From the NCBI GenBank assembly GCA_016716835.1, contig JADJUW010000001.1:3004001-3068000 (forward strand): 64,000 bases of DNA, given 5' to 3'. The DNA comes from Myxococcales bacterium. GTDB taxonomy: Bacteria > Myxococcota_A > Polyangia > Haliangiales > Haliangiaceae. The notes under the pieces are model-generated. The model ran no database searches, was not told where the DNA came from, and saw nothing but the letters and a program-made list of their open reading frames with translations. The translations under genes and the position numbers were made by a program. Numbering within the stretch: position 1 is the first letter of the stretch; the number at the start of each line of letters is the position of its first letter. This document shows, piece by piece, positions 36,163 to 44,456 of this stretch.

Positions 36163-36482
36163 AGGCGCTCACTATAGCCGAAAACTACGCCGTGCACGTC
36201 GGCCCATCGCACTCGTCCGATTTTCGGACTTTCGTAGTAGTCGCCGCGGTGCCACACCCAGTTGCCAAGTTTTGCCACCACGCGGTGCATCTGCAGCGTG
36301 CCATCGGCGAGTGCAAAAAGAATGACGTCGCCGCGCCGCACCTCGCGCCGGTGGCGCACCCCGCGCACGGTCACCACCTCGCCTCGCGCGATGGTCGGCG
36401 ACATCGAATCACCGGCGCAGGTAACCGCGACGCGGTGGCCTTGTGCCAGCTGCGCCAGCACGAGCGAAGTCTGGAGCGTCAT
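36123..36482 (-). CDS. Soluble S24/S26-like peptidase with Ser-His dyad
   Basis: A 119-residue protein with a signal-peptidase core but no transmembrane helix. The nucleophile Ser26 is in VTCAGDSMSPTIARGEVV, then RRGDVILFALADG and the second catalytic block LQMHRVVAKLG with His66 in place of the usual Lys; His is used by SipW/archaeal-type signal peptidases. WHRGDYYESPKIGRV completes the fold. It starts 30 bases after the stop of the 56-residue precursor-like peptide on the same strand and overlaps the start of the oxidoreductase gene by 40 bases. In RiPP-like loci containing PqqD and HprK-type proteins such soluble peptidases are recurrent, so cleavage of that peptide is the best guess. Confidence 0.8.
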   Translation of the reverse strand: MTLQTSLVLAQLAQGHRVAVTCAGDSMSPTIARGEVVTVRGVRHRREVRRGDVILFALADGTLQMHRVVAKLGNWVWHRGDYYESPKIGRVRWADVHGVVFGYSERLWPSPTSSPAPVR

Positions 36483-36512
36483 GTTTGTCTAGCAGCGCCA
36501 GCGCGCAAACGC

Positions 36513-36683
36513 TTAGCTGCGATTTGGGTTGCCGCCGGGGCAAACCAGCGGATTGCTCTTGGCACACGATAACGCCAAGGTCTCAAAGACCTCTTCGCTC
36601 ACCACGGCGGGCGCTTCGTACGGTCGCTTGATGCGAGCTGGCGGCACGGCGCCTGGCTTGTTGCTGCTTGGTGTATCGCTCAC
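36513..36683 (-). CDS. Candidate RiPP-like precursor peptide, 56 residues
   Basis: A short ORF with GTG start (36683), AGG about 9 bases upstream and TAA stop. The product starts MSDTPSSNKPGAVPP, a flexible leader, then KRPYEAPAVVSEEVFETLAL and SCAKSNPLVCPGGNPNRS. The Y22-E-A-P25 element resembles the YxxP recognition motif of leader peptides bound by PqqD-like RRE proteins; the acidic EEVFETLALSC segment followed by Cys40 and Cys48 resembles the leader-core junction of uncharacterised precursors. It lies between a DegT aminotransferase gene (33 bases upstream) and the S24/S26-like peptidase gene (30 bases downstream), all on one strand. Codon use fits a real gene. No homology search could be run. 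Confidence 0.65.
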   Translation of the reverse strand: MSDTPSSNKPGAVPPARIKRPYEAPAVVSEEVFETLALSCAKSNPLVCPGGNPNRS

Positions 36684-36715
36684 AGCATAAGCCTACCACG
36701 CTACACCGGGCCTGG

Positions 36716-37855
36716 CTACGGTTTTAGGGCCGCCAACAGGGTGGTCACCACGCGGTCAACGTCGCCGTCGCTCATGCTGCTGCCGCTAGGCAAGCACAAA
36801 CCGGTGTCAAATAGCCGCGCGCCATAAGCCCCCCCAAAAACCTCGCAACCGGCAAACACCGGCTGCAGATGCATGGGCTTCCACAGGGGGCGCGATTCGA
36901 TGTCGGCGGCCTCCAGCGCCAAGCGAATGTGCTCGCGGTCGACCATAATAACTGTCGGATCGATCACAAGGCAGGTCAGCCAGGCATTGCCGCGGCACCA
37001 TGGGGCGTCTGAAAGCAAGCTGAGGCCTGGCACGTCGGCTAAGGCAGCGGCGTAGCGCGCGCGTATAGCGCGGCGGCGCGCGACCCTTTCGCCAAGCACG
37101 GCGAGTTGCGCGCGGCCGACCGCGGCGAGCAAATTGCTTAGCCGATAGTTGTAGCCGATGTGTTCGTGCTGGTAGTGCGGCGCCGGTTCGCGCGCCTGCG
37201 TCGACAACTTGCGGGCAAACGCGAGCTGCTCGGCGCTAGCCGCCATCAACATGCCACCGCCGCTCGTGGTGATAATCTTGTTGCCGTTGAACGAAAAAAC
37301 ACTTAGCTCGCCCTGAAGGCCGGCGGGCACCCACGCACCTGTGCTCTCACGCCACTGGCTGCCGAGTGCCTCGGCCGCATCTTGCACCAGCGGCACCCCA
37401 TGCCGCGCGCAGATCTCGCGTAATGCGGCATAGTCGCAAAGCTGGCCATACAAGTCGACGGCGAGCACCGCGCCGATGCGCCCGCCCCGCGCGCGCAGCG
37501 CCATGATCGCCTCTTCCAGCAGCGCTGGCGACATCGTCCACGACGCGTCGCAATCGATAAAGACGGGCCGCGCGCCGACATAGGCGATCGCGTTGGCGCT
37601 GGCGGCAAACGTCATATCCGAACAAAGCACGTAATCGTCGCGCCTTACGCCAAGCGCCAGCAGCGCCAAGTGGAGCGCGGCGGTGCCGCTGGCGAGCGCA
37701 AGCGTCTGGCCGCCGCCGCACGCGGCCGAAAATTCTTTTTCGAAGGCGTCGACGTGCGGGCCGAGCGGCGCGATCCAATTCGACGCGAGGGCCTCCGCCA
37801 CCATGGCGGCCTCGGTGCCCGCGAGGTGCGGCGGGGACAAATGAAGGCGGGCCAT
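36716..37855 (-). CDS. DegT/DnrJ/EryC1 aminotransferase (sugar PLP enzyme)
   Basis: A 379-residue PLP-dependent aminotransferase that converts a keto-sugar nucleotide to the amino-sugar, as in WbpE/PglE. Key blocks: LALASGTAALHLALLALGV, the PLP-phosphate region DMTFAASANAIAYVGARPVF, LVQDAAEALGSQW with the ring-stacking Asp, and the Lys in FSFNGNKIITTSGGGML that forms the Schiff base. NYRLSNLLAAVGRAQL follows. ATG 37855 is chosen, 16 bases after the GT4 gene. With the Gfo/Idh gene two positions upstream and the PglD-like acetyltransferase at 60 kb it can make an N-acetylated amino sugar. Confidence 0.93.
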   Translation of the reverse strand: MARLHLSPPHLAGTEAAMVAEALASNWIAPLGPHVDAFEKEFSAACGGGQTLALASGTAALHLALLALGVRRDDYVLCSDMTFAASANAIAYVGARPVFIDCDASWTMSPALLEEAIMALRARGGRIGAVLAVDLYGQLCDYAALREICARHGVPLVQDAAEALGSQWRESTGAWVPAGLQGELSVFSFNGNKIITTSGGGMLMAASAEQLAFARKLSTQAREPAPHYQHEHIGYNYRLSNLLAAVGRAQLAVLGERVARRRAIRARYAAALADVPGLSLLSDAPWCRGNAWLTCLVIDPTVIMVDREHIRLALEAADIESRPLWKPMHLQPVFAGCEVFGGAYGARLFDTGLCLPSGSSMSDGDVDRVVTTLLAALKP

Positions 37856-37871
37856 GGCGCGTCTACTATAA

Positions 37872-39131
37872 TCAATTATCGCGCCAAGTCGCGTCGCGAT
37901 CGATGGCGATCGTGGTGGTAGGCGCGGGGGGCACCGATACCCCGCACCGCGCGCCGAGGTACGCCACCCACCGCGCGGCGACGTGCCGGGCATCAAACGC
38001 CGCCATCGCGCGCGCGCGCGCCGCCGCGCCGTGGCGGGCCCGAAGCTGCGGTTGGTGCGCGTAGATCGCGAGCGCCTTGGCCAACGCGCCCGCATCTCCT
38101 GGTGGCACCAGCGTGCCCGTCTCGCCGTCGATCACCGCGTCGCGGCAGCCGACAATATCGCTGGCCACCACCGGCAAAGTCATGGCGCCTGCCTCGATCA
38201 GCACGTTGCCAAAGCCTTCGCGATGTGAGGGCAGCACCAGCATGTCCACCGCGGCGTAGCTGGCACCGAGGTCGCGCTGATGTGGCAGCCAACGCACGCG
38301 CGGCTGCGCACAAAGCGCCCCCCAGGCGGCGGCATCCACCGGATCCGTCGCGTCGTGATTGCCAACCAACAACAAGTGGAAGCGCGGCGATGTCGCGAGC
38401 TGCGCCCAGGCCTGCGCTAGCGTCGCAAGGCCCTTATCGCGCGCAAGGCGGCCGAAATAGCCGACGATGACGGCGTCGGCGTCGGGCTCAGCGCCGATCG
38501 CCGTGCCGAGCAGCTGCCGCCGCAGCTCGCGCCCGGCGACGGCGTGGCGCGCCGGATCAAAGTAACGCAGCTCCACGCCATGAGACGAACCGGCACCCAG
38601 GACGGTAAGCTTGCGCGACGCCGCCAACCGCAGCGCCACCGCTTGTTGCGCCAGCGAGGGGCTGATCGCGAGCGTATGATCGGCGAGGCGACAGGTCAGC
38701 CATTGCGCGGCAAAGGTGAGCCAGCGCTTGGGCCCCCGCAGCGTGACATGGCGAATCCCACGTAGGGTGTGATGTGCCACCGGCACCCGCGCCAGCTTGC
38801 TGGCGAGCATGGCGAGCAAAGCGGCCTTGGGCGTTGAGCCGTCGACCAACGTCGGCCGCCAAGCGCGAAATAGCTGCGCCAATTGGCTAATTGCGCGCAG
38901 ATCCGCCCATGGCGACATCGCGCGGCGCATAGGCACCACGACGTACTGCGCGCCTTCCGCCGCCGCGAGATCGGCGGCCGACGCCCCACTGTCGTCATCG
39001 CTGCTGACCAGGATGACGCGCACGCCTGCGCGCACCAGCTCGCGCAGCTGGCCGCGAAAAAACTCCGCGCTGCTCGCGCTGGTGATCACAAACACCGCCA
39101 GCGGAGACGCTGCCACGGCCGGCTCCATCAT
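37872..39131 (-). CDS. GT4-family glycosyltransferase
   Basis: A 419-residue GT-B glycosyltransferase. N-terminal domain: LAVFVITSASSAEFFRGQL, AHHTLRGIRHVTLRGPKRW; C-terminal domain: VIVGYFGRLARDKGLATLAQ, FHLLLVGNHDATDP and the donor-site block SHREGFGNVLIEAGAMTLPV with VPPGDAGALAKAL. It resembles WbpT/PglA-like N-acetylgalactosaminyl or bacillosaminyl transferases, whose N-terminus starts with a similar TSxxSxxFF segment. The start ATG overlaps the stop of the Gfo/Idh gene (ATGA). Confidence 0.9.
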   Translation of the reverse strand: MMEPAVAASPLAVFVITSASSAEFFRGQLRELVRAGVRVILVSSDDDSGASAADLAAAEGAQYVVVPMRRAMSPWADLRAISQLAQLFRAWRPTLVDGSTPKAALLAMLASKLARVPVAHHTLRGIRHVTLRGPKRWLTFAAQWLTCRLADHTLAISPSLAQQAVALRLAASRKLTVLGAGSSHGVELRYFDPARHAVAGRELRRQLLGTAIGAEPDADAVIVGYFGRLARDKGLATLAQAWAQLATSPRFHLLLVGNHDATDPVDAAAWGALCAQPRVRWLPHQRDLGASYAAVDMLVLPSHREGFGNVLIEAGAMTLPVVASDIVGCRDAVIDGETGTLVPPGDAGALAKALAIYAHQPQLRARHGAAARARAMAAFDARHVAARWVAYLGARCGVSVPPAPTTTIAIDRDATWRDN

Positions 39132-40180
39132 GGCGTCGTGTTGGCGCCGGCGCTGGCAAATTCGCTGCCCGGCCATTTACGCGCATATGCCGCGCGGGCG
39201 GCCTGCTGTGCTCGCAACGCCGCGTCAACAACCTCGCGCGCTTCAACTAAATCCGTCAGCGGCGAAATACGCGTCGCGATGGCCCTCGCAAAATGCGTAA
39301 GCTGTTGGCGCAGCGGCGTATCGCCCGCGGCCTGCGCCGCCGGCAGCGGCTGCCAAGCCGGCGCCGCGCCCTCCACAGGCTCGCCCGCGGCATACAACGT
39401 CGTCAGCGCGCCATGCTCATCGCAAACCACGGCGAGCTGCCCCTTAGTTCCGCGCACGCCCCAACTGCGCACGCGGCGCCCGCCCAGCCGCGATAGAAAC
39501 AACCTCGCCGTCGGGCCATCTGCGTACGCCAACCGCAAGGCCACCTGGGCCAACGTCTTGGTCGCTTCATCCAGCGCGACGTTGCTCGCCTCGATGCTCT
39601 CGGGGGCGCGCCGCAACATGGCCGCGAGCAACGAAAAATCGTGCGTGCCAAGGCTCCAAATGACATCTTCATCGACGCGCACGCCGCCATCGTTGGAGCG
39701 CTCGATCTCGCAATGCACCACGTCGCCGACGAGGCCCACATGCACCGCGGCCATTAACTGCCGGAAGGCCGGCGCATAGCGCATCAGATGCCCCGCCATA
39801 ACCATGCGAGCTGGCGCTTGCGCCTTGGCGGCGGCGGCGAGCGTCTCCACCTCGACGAGCGTTTGCGCGACGGGCTTTTCGATCAGCACGTCCTTGCCGG
39901 CGGCGAGCGCGGCGGTGGCTAAGGCGACATGCGTCGCCGCGGGCGTCGCGATCACCACCGCGGTAAGTCGCGGATCGGCCAAGACGGCGTCCAGGTCTCG
40001 CGTCGTTGCAAGTTGGCCCGCGCCTCCAGCCGCCGCGAAGTGCGCGGTGGCCTCGGCGCGCGCACGCTCGTCGAGATCGCACGCCGCGCGCAACGAAAAA
40101 TCTGGGTGGCCTGCCAACGTCGCGACGTATTTTAGCCCCCAAGTTCCCGTGCCAATGACAGCGATGGAAATGCGGGACAT
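39128..40180 (-). CDS. Gfo/Idh/MocA-family sugar dehydrogenase
   Basis: A 350-residue NAD(P)-dependent oxidoreductase. The Rossmann motif is ISIAVIGTGTWGLKYVATLA, followed by CDLDERARAEA and the catalytic EKP in AAGKDVLIEKPVAQTLVEVE; the second domain has WSLGTHDFSLLAAML. It resembles WbpB/WlbA, which oxidise UDP-GlcNAc uronate at C3 for transamination by a DegT enzyme. The DegT gene in the same operon supports this. First gene of a five-gene minus-strand run after the outer-membrane protein. Confidence 0.88.
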   Translation of the reverse strand: MSRISIAVIGTGTWGLKYVATLAGHPDFSLRAACDLDERARAEATAHFAAAGGAGQLATTRDLDAVLADPRLTAVVIATPAATHVALATAALAAGKDVLIEKPVAQTLVEVETLAAAAKAQAPARMVMAGHLMRYAPAFRQLMAAVHVGLVGDVVHCEIERSNDGGVRVDEDVIWSLGTHDFSLLAAMLRRAPESIEASNVALDEATKTLAQVALRLAYADGPTARLFLSRLGGRRVRSWGVRGTKGQLAVVCDEHGALTTLYAAGEPVEGAAPAWQPLPAAQAAGDTPLRQQLTHFARAIATRISPLTDLVEAREVVDAALRAQQAARAAYARKWPGSEFASAGANTTP

Positions 40181-40204
40181 GGCGCCGGTTCTGCTCAGGC
40201 TAGA

Positions 40205-41515
40205 CTAGAAGGCGGCGCGAAGCCCCAGCATGACCTCGTCGCGGCCAAAACTCGGGTCGTCGCTAAAGCCTTGGTAGACCGAGCGATACTCGGTGGTCAC
40301 CACCGTGCCAAGGTACTGCAGCGTCAGCGCGTAGCGTTCGCCAAAGGTGTAGCCCGCGCGCGCCACCAAGCTAAACACAAAGTCGTCGCGCACCGGCGCG
40401 CCGATATGCACCGGGATGCCGCCGTAGCGGCGAAGCCGTGCCGCGACGCCGCCGCTTAGCTGGATGCGACCGAGCAGATGAACGGCGCGCGCGTCGAAGC
40501 GATGATCGCGATAGAAATTTGCATTCACCGAGTCGAAGCGATCGAGCTCGTACTCGAGGGTTAGCCCGCCGCGCTCCGAGTACCGATAGCCCCACTCGAG
40601 CCCAACCACCGGCGCGTTGTAGCCAAGCCCAGACGAATAGCCCGCGTACTGCCAACCCGCGCGCAGCTTGATCGTCATCGATTCAGAGAGCTTGGTCGCA
40701 ATGCCCGCGACGCCGCGGATGGGTTGCGAGCTCGATTTGTAGGGCGTGCCATTGAGATCGGTCGAGCCGATCGGCCCAAAGAAACCATAGGTAACATCGG
40801 CAAACAGGCGCGTAAACGGCAGCCATTGCCAGTTCCCTTGCAGGCCGATGGTGTGATTCATGCGATTGGCAAATTGCGTCTCGGATGCCTCGAAGATGTC
40901 GAGGTAGTTCTCGTAGCGCAGTTGTCCCCAAATCGCGCCGCCACCCGGCGCCCACGTCGCGCCAACGATGAGGTGATTGGAGAGGCGCGCGGTTGACGAG
41001 TTGTCCTCAAAGTTGCGCGGCCGAATATCGCGCAGCAAGCGCTCGTCGAGCTGGAACGACAGCGGCCGACCTGGGCGAAACTTAAACTCGCCGTCGATGT
41101 CGAAATTCAGGTTGCGCTGATCGCGCACGGTGGCGCGATCCGACAACATTTCTTCATACGTAAGGCGCGCGCCGACGCGCATCTCGACGTCGCGCGGCGC
41201 CGCGTCTTTGGCCGGCTCCTCAAAATCAAAGGACTCTTCGGTCGCGATTTTTTTAGACGCCAGGTCGAGCTTGGCGCTAAGGCGCATGATGCCCGCGCCT
41301 ATCGCGCCCGCGTCCTGGTAGAAGACGTTGCTGATATAGCCAGCCTCGGCCTCGACCGCCGGGTGCAAAACCAGGCTATCGCCAACCGAGATGCCGGGGC
41401 CTTCCACGTCAGTCGCAGGCACCAGCGAGGCAACCTGGGCCTCGGCTTGGCCTGGCGCGAACGCCAACCCCATCACGCCTAGCCCGGCGAGTACGAAAGA
41501 TCCGAGGCGCTTCAT
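40205..41515 (-). CDS. Outer-membrane beta-barrel protein of the polysaccharide locus
   Basis: A 436-residue protein with signal peptide (VLAGLGVMGLAFAPGQAEAQ). The mature part has many alternating hydrophobic beta strands and ends in Phe (VMLGLRAAF), the signature recognised by the BAM complex. It resembles the putative outer-membrane beta-barrel (BBP2-like) proteins found in exopolysaccharide clusters. It may be the export porin or an assembly factor. No Wza-type polysaccharide export lipoprotein is seen in this window, so the route through the outer membrane is open. Confidence 0.8.
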   Translation of the reverse strand: MKRLGSFVLAGLGVMGLAFAPGQAEAQVASLVPATDVEGPGISVGDSLVLHPAVEAEAGYISNVFYQDAGAIGAGIMRLSAKLDLASKKIATEESFDFEEPAKDAAPRDVEMRVGARLTYEEMLSDRATVRDQRNLNFDIDGEFKFRPGRPLSFQLDERLLRDIRPRNFEDNSSTARLSNHLIVGATWAPGGGAIWGQLRYENYLDIFEASETQFANRMNHTIGLQGNWQWLPFTRLFADVTYGFFGPIGSTDLNGTPYKSSSQPIRGVAGIATKLSESMTIKLRAGWQYAGYSSGLGYNAPVVGLEWGYRYSERGGLTLEYELDRFDSVNANFYRDHRFDARAVHLLGRIQLSGGVAARLRRYGGIPVHIGAPVRDDFVFSLVARAGYTFGERYALTLQYLGTVVTTEYRSVYQGFSDDPSFGRDEVMLGLRAAF

Positions 41516-41520
41516 TTGGG

Positions 41521-42216
41521 TTACAGCGGCGCAAACGGGCTAGCGTATACCGTTCCCTCAAGACGCGTGTGATCCGTGTCGCCCGAGTTATCGGCGATCA
41601 GATCATCGTCGTCGGTTGGATTATTGTCGGAGTTCAGGCCCGTGACGCTCACGGCATTGGGCCCGACAAAGACGATTTCTTCGCCAAGACAGGTCTCGGC
41701 ATCGTCGCGTTGGCCGGCGACTTTCTCATGCGAAATTTGCAGCTGCCCAAGTTGGTGTTCTTGCTCTGCAATATCTTCGGCGGCGGTGGCTTCGGTCAGC
41801 GCGATGGTCGCGATGTCGGCCAGATTTAGGAGCTGCTTGGCGACGACGAGGCGATCGTTGACGCAATTGAGCTTGATGACGTCTTTGTCTTTGCGCGCTT
41901 GGGCTTGCAGTTGGAGAATGCGGCGCAGCATTTTTTGCATTTCGCTGCTGTATTGCGCCGCTTGCTTAGAGATCTCTTTTGCCGACAGGCCCATCGTCGG
42001 CTTGGCCTTCTCGGCCACGACCGGCGCTACGACTGGCGCTACGACTGGCGGCGCAACCGGCGGTGCGACCTCAGGCGTTGCAACGACAGGTTCGACCACT
42101 GGCGCCGGCGCGGGGGCTGGCTGGGCAACCAACAGTTGGCCAGCGCCTCCCACGGCGAGCGAGCCCATGATGATGGTCGCCGCCAGAATTCGCATTGGGT
42201 CACGCAGTGGTTTCAT
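41521..42216 (-). CDS. Exported Pro/Ala/Val-repeat protein of unknown function
   Basis: A 231-residue protein with signal peptide (ILAATIIMGSLAVGGAG) and a low-complexity Pro-Val-Ala stretch (residues ~33-68, PVVAPVVAPVVAEK) that would span the periplasm. A helical domain with two Cys follows (KLNCVNDRLVVAKQLLNLAD, ETCLGEEIVFVGPNAVS), then an acidic tail (NPTDDDDLIADNSGD). It ends 6 bases before the outer-membrane beta-barrel gene, so they are co-transcribed; it may be the periplasmic partner of that barrel. Function not recognised. Confidence 0.6.
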   Translation of the reverse strand: MKPLRDPMRILAATIIMGSLAVGGAGQLLVAQPAPAPAPVVEPVVATPEVAPPVAPPVVAPVVAPVVAEKAKPTMGLSAKEISKQAAQYSSEMQKMLRRILQLQAQARKDKDVIKLNCVNDRLVVAKQLLNLADIATIALTEATAAEDIAEQEHQLGQLQISHEKVAGQRDDAETCLGEEIVFVGPNAVSVTGLNSDNNPTDDDDLIADNSGDTDHTRLEGTVYASPFAPL

Positions 42217-42355
42217 AAGAAAATCCTACAATGTCGATAATTTACATACTGACACGGGTTCGGTCAACTTGTAGCGAACATTCGTCATAAGGATTGCAAC
42301 CTTGGTCACACGTCTGTCCCTCTCCAGAGGGCGGGAGCGACGACGACAGCACCCC

Positions 42356-43414
42356 CTAATGTAGCCTCACACGCCAAGCAAGCCCAGCTGACCGAGCGAC
42401 GCTCAGGGCCAGTGCCACCACCTCGCGGGGACCTTGGCATAGTGCGATTTTTTGCCCTACCTGCAGAGGTCGTGTGGGCGCAAGTGCGACAGCCATGCGG
42501 TTTAGATCCGGAGTGCACAAACGGGTTAGCAGCGAACGCGGCCGCGCGTCTATTTGGGTGGGCAACCCCAGCGTGGCCTGAGTGATGTAGCGCCACACAC
42601 TGAACATCCGTGCCATCCGCGCGTTCGCGGCGGCGTCTCGCAAGTCGTCCCACGTCGGCTCTAAGGCACCGGCCGCCACCGTCTGGGCTTGCCAATGTCT
42701 CATAAGCAACGCGCCATCGACGACATTGACCAAGGGCACATAAAACTCGTGGCGAGCCATGTGCGCGATGTGCAGCAACAACGCGTCGAGCGGCGCAAGC
42801 TGCCAACCGTCGACGCCGCGATCGATCGCGCGCGCCCACCACGCCTCGGCGTTTAAGCCCGTCCGATCTGCATGCGCGATATGGCGATGCAGATCGATGG
42901 CAACCCCGACGCTCGCCGCGCCGCCGCGCCGTTTGAAGGTCATGGCATGGTGAGACGACGCGCGCTGATGGACGCCGCCGGTATGTGCAAAACCGCTGGC
43001 CCCAAGCACCTCGCAGGCGGCGTTAAACGCATCTGCGGGCACCAAGACATCGATATCCGACATGGGCCGCAAGCCCGGATCGTCGTAGAGGTCGAGCGCA
43101 TAGGCCATGCCCTTAATCGGCGCCGCGGCGATGCCGCGCTTTGCAAACGCGGCGACTACCTCGCGCCACAACTCGCGCCGGACGTCCCAAAGCAGGGCAT
43201 TCGCGATCGCATCGCGGCGGCATTGCGCCAAGCCGGCGCGCGCCGCCAGCGGCCCAAGCATGTGCTCACGCACCAGGCGCAGCGCCGCCGGCGACAGCGT
43301 CCACGACGCCGGCTCGCGCGGCTGGCTAGTCAGCGCACCGAGCTGCAGCTTCGCGGCCACCGTCCGCAGCACGGACAACACCTCATCGGCACGTGGGACG
43401 CTTAACGACGACAT
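42356..43414 (-). CDS. Nucleotidyltransferase of the NTP_transf_5 (RiPP/EPS-associated) type
   Basis: A 352-residue protein with the nucleotidyltransferase signature APIKGMAYALDLYDDPGLRP followed by MSDIDVLVPADAF, whose Asp residues bind metal and NTP, and an all-helical C-terminal domain (LDALLLHIAHMARHEFYVPL). This family occurs beside PqqD-like and HprK-like genes in peptide-modification loci; lasso-peptide relatives add nucleotides or polyphosphate to phosphorylated peptides. Start ATG 43414 is chosen after the open frame; it is divergent from the PqqD gene by 35 bases. Confidence 0.88.
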   Translation of the reverse strand: MSSLSVPRADEVLSVLRTVAAKLQLGALTSQPREPASWTLSPAALRLVREHMLGPLAARAGLAQCRRDAIANALLWDVRRELWREVVAAFAKRGIAAAPIKGMAYALDLYDDPGLRPMSDIDVLVPADAFNAACEVLGASGFAHTGGVHQRASSHHAMTFKRRGGAASVGVAIDLHRHIAHADRTGLNAEAWWARAIDRGVDGWQLAPLDALLLHIAHMARHEFYVPLVNVVDGALLMRHWQAQTVAAGALEPTWDDLRDAAANARMARMFSVWRYITQATLGLPTQIDARPRSLLTRLCTPDLNRMAVALAPTRPLQVGQKIALCQGPREVVALALSVARSAGLAWRVRLH

Positions 43415-43449
43415 GGTGCGGCGGCGCGCGCCCATGCTACCCTCGCGCC

Positions 43450-43728
43450 GTGGACGTTTCTACCGCAACCTATCGCCGCAATCCACTGACGGCCGGACGC
43501 ATCGTCGATGGCCAGGCGTTCGTCATTACGCCGGACAACAACAAGCTGCACTCGCTCAACGCCACGGCGACGCATTTGTGGGTTGCGGCGGCGAGTGGCC
43601 TAACCCTGCCGCAAGCCGCAACCGCGTTATGTGACGAGTTTGACGTCACCTTCGACACCGCGCTGGCCGATGCGGCGCGCTGCATGGATGATCTGGTGGC
43701 GCGGGGTATTTTGGTTGCCCTTGCCTGA
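43450..43728 (+). CDS. Stand-alone PqqD-type RRE peptide chaperone
   Basis: A 92-residue winged-helix protein matching the PqqD family (RiPP recognition element): YRRNPLTAGRIVDGQAFVI, TPDNNKLHSLNATATHLWVA and FDTALADAARCMDDLVARGI. Such domains hold the leader of a precursor peptide for the modifying enzyme. GTG start at 43450 is chosen because the conserved segment follows at once; the longer frame is Cys/Arg-rich. Its end overlaps the start of the methyltransferase gene. It is the peptide-binding member of the HprK/PqqD module. Confidence 0.9.
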   Translation: MDVSTATYRRNPLTAGRIVDGQAFVITPDNNKLHSLNATATHLWVAAASGLTLPQAATALCDEFDVTFDTALADAARCMDDLVARGILVALA

Positions 43729-44434
43729 GGTCGACCTCGGCTACGACGCGGTCGCACATCAATACGATGCGTGGCACGGCGACGAGATAAGCGTGCGGCG
43801 CTTTGCGCGCATCGAGGCGGACATGCTGCGGGCGGCCAATGCCGCGCGCGTCGTGCTGGAGATCGGCGTCGGCACGGGGCGATTTCTCTCGCAGGTGCGC
43901 GCACCACAGCGCATTGGGGTCGACCCGTCACCGCGCATGCTCGACGTGGCGCAGGCGCGCGCGCACGACGACACGCGGCGCGACGCTGGGCTTGCCGCAA
44001 TGGACTTGCGCCTTGGCGATGCCCACGCGCTGCCGGTGCGCGATGCCAGCGTGGATGTCGTCGTCGCGCCCAAGGGCGTGTTTCGCTATCTGCGCTGGGA
44101 AGCCGCGTTTGCCGAGGTGTGGCGCGTCCTCGTCCCTGGCGGCCAGGCCTTTGTGCATCAGTATCGCGCGCCGAAGCTACCGTTGCGGCAGCGCTGGTCG
44201 CTCAACCACATCGTGATGCATCGGTTGTCGTCAATCTACGAGGCCAGCGATTTGGTGCACGTGCGCGAGATCGAGACGCTCGCGAGCTGGGAGGCCGCGG
44301 CACGCGGCGCGGGCTTTGCGGAAGTGACCAGCGCCTGTTGGCGGCCGCTGCGCATACCGCCCTATGTCATCGCCGTGCCGTGCGCGCTGCCAGCGTGGTC
44401 GCATGTCGTAACGCGGCTGATCAAGCGGCCGTAA
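43721..44434 (+). CDS. SAM-dependent methyltransferase
   Basis: A 237-residue class I methyltransferase: VVLEIGVGTGRFLSQVRAPQ (motif I), GVDPSPRMLDVAQARA and DASVDVVVAPKGVFRYLRW. No ATG is available before the fold, so the start is probably TTG at 43721 (or 43715), both overlapping the end of the PqqD gene; translational coupling is implied. It may modify the peptide or a sugar lipid. Family certain, substrate not. Confidence 0.82.
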   Translation: MPEVDLGYDAVAHQYDAWHGDEISVRRFARIEADMLRAANAARVVLEIGVGTGRFLSQVRAPQRIGVDPSPRMLDVAQARAHDDTRRDAGLAAMDLRLGDAHALPVRDASVDVVVAPKGVFRYLRWEAAFAEVWRVLVPGGQAFVHQYRAPKLPLRQRWSLNHIVMHRLSSIYEASDLVHVREIETLASWEAAARGAGFAEVTSACWRPLRIPPYVIAVPCALPAWSHVVTRLIKRP

Positions 44435-44456
44435 GCGGCGGCCCCGAGTCCGTGTC

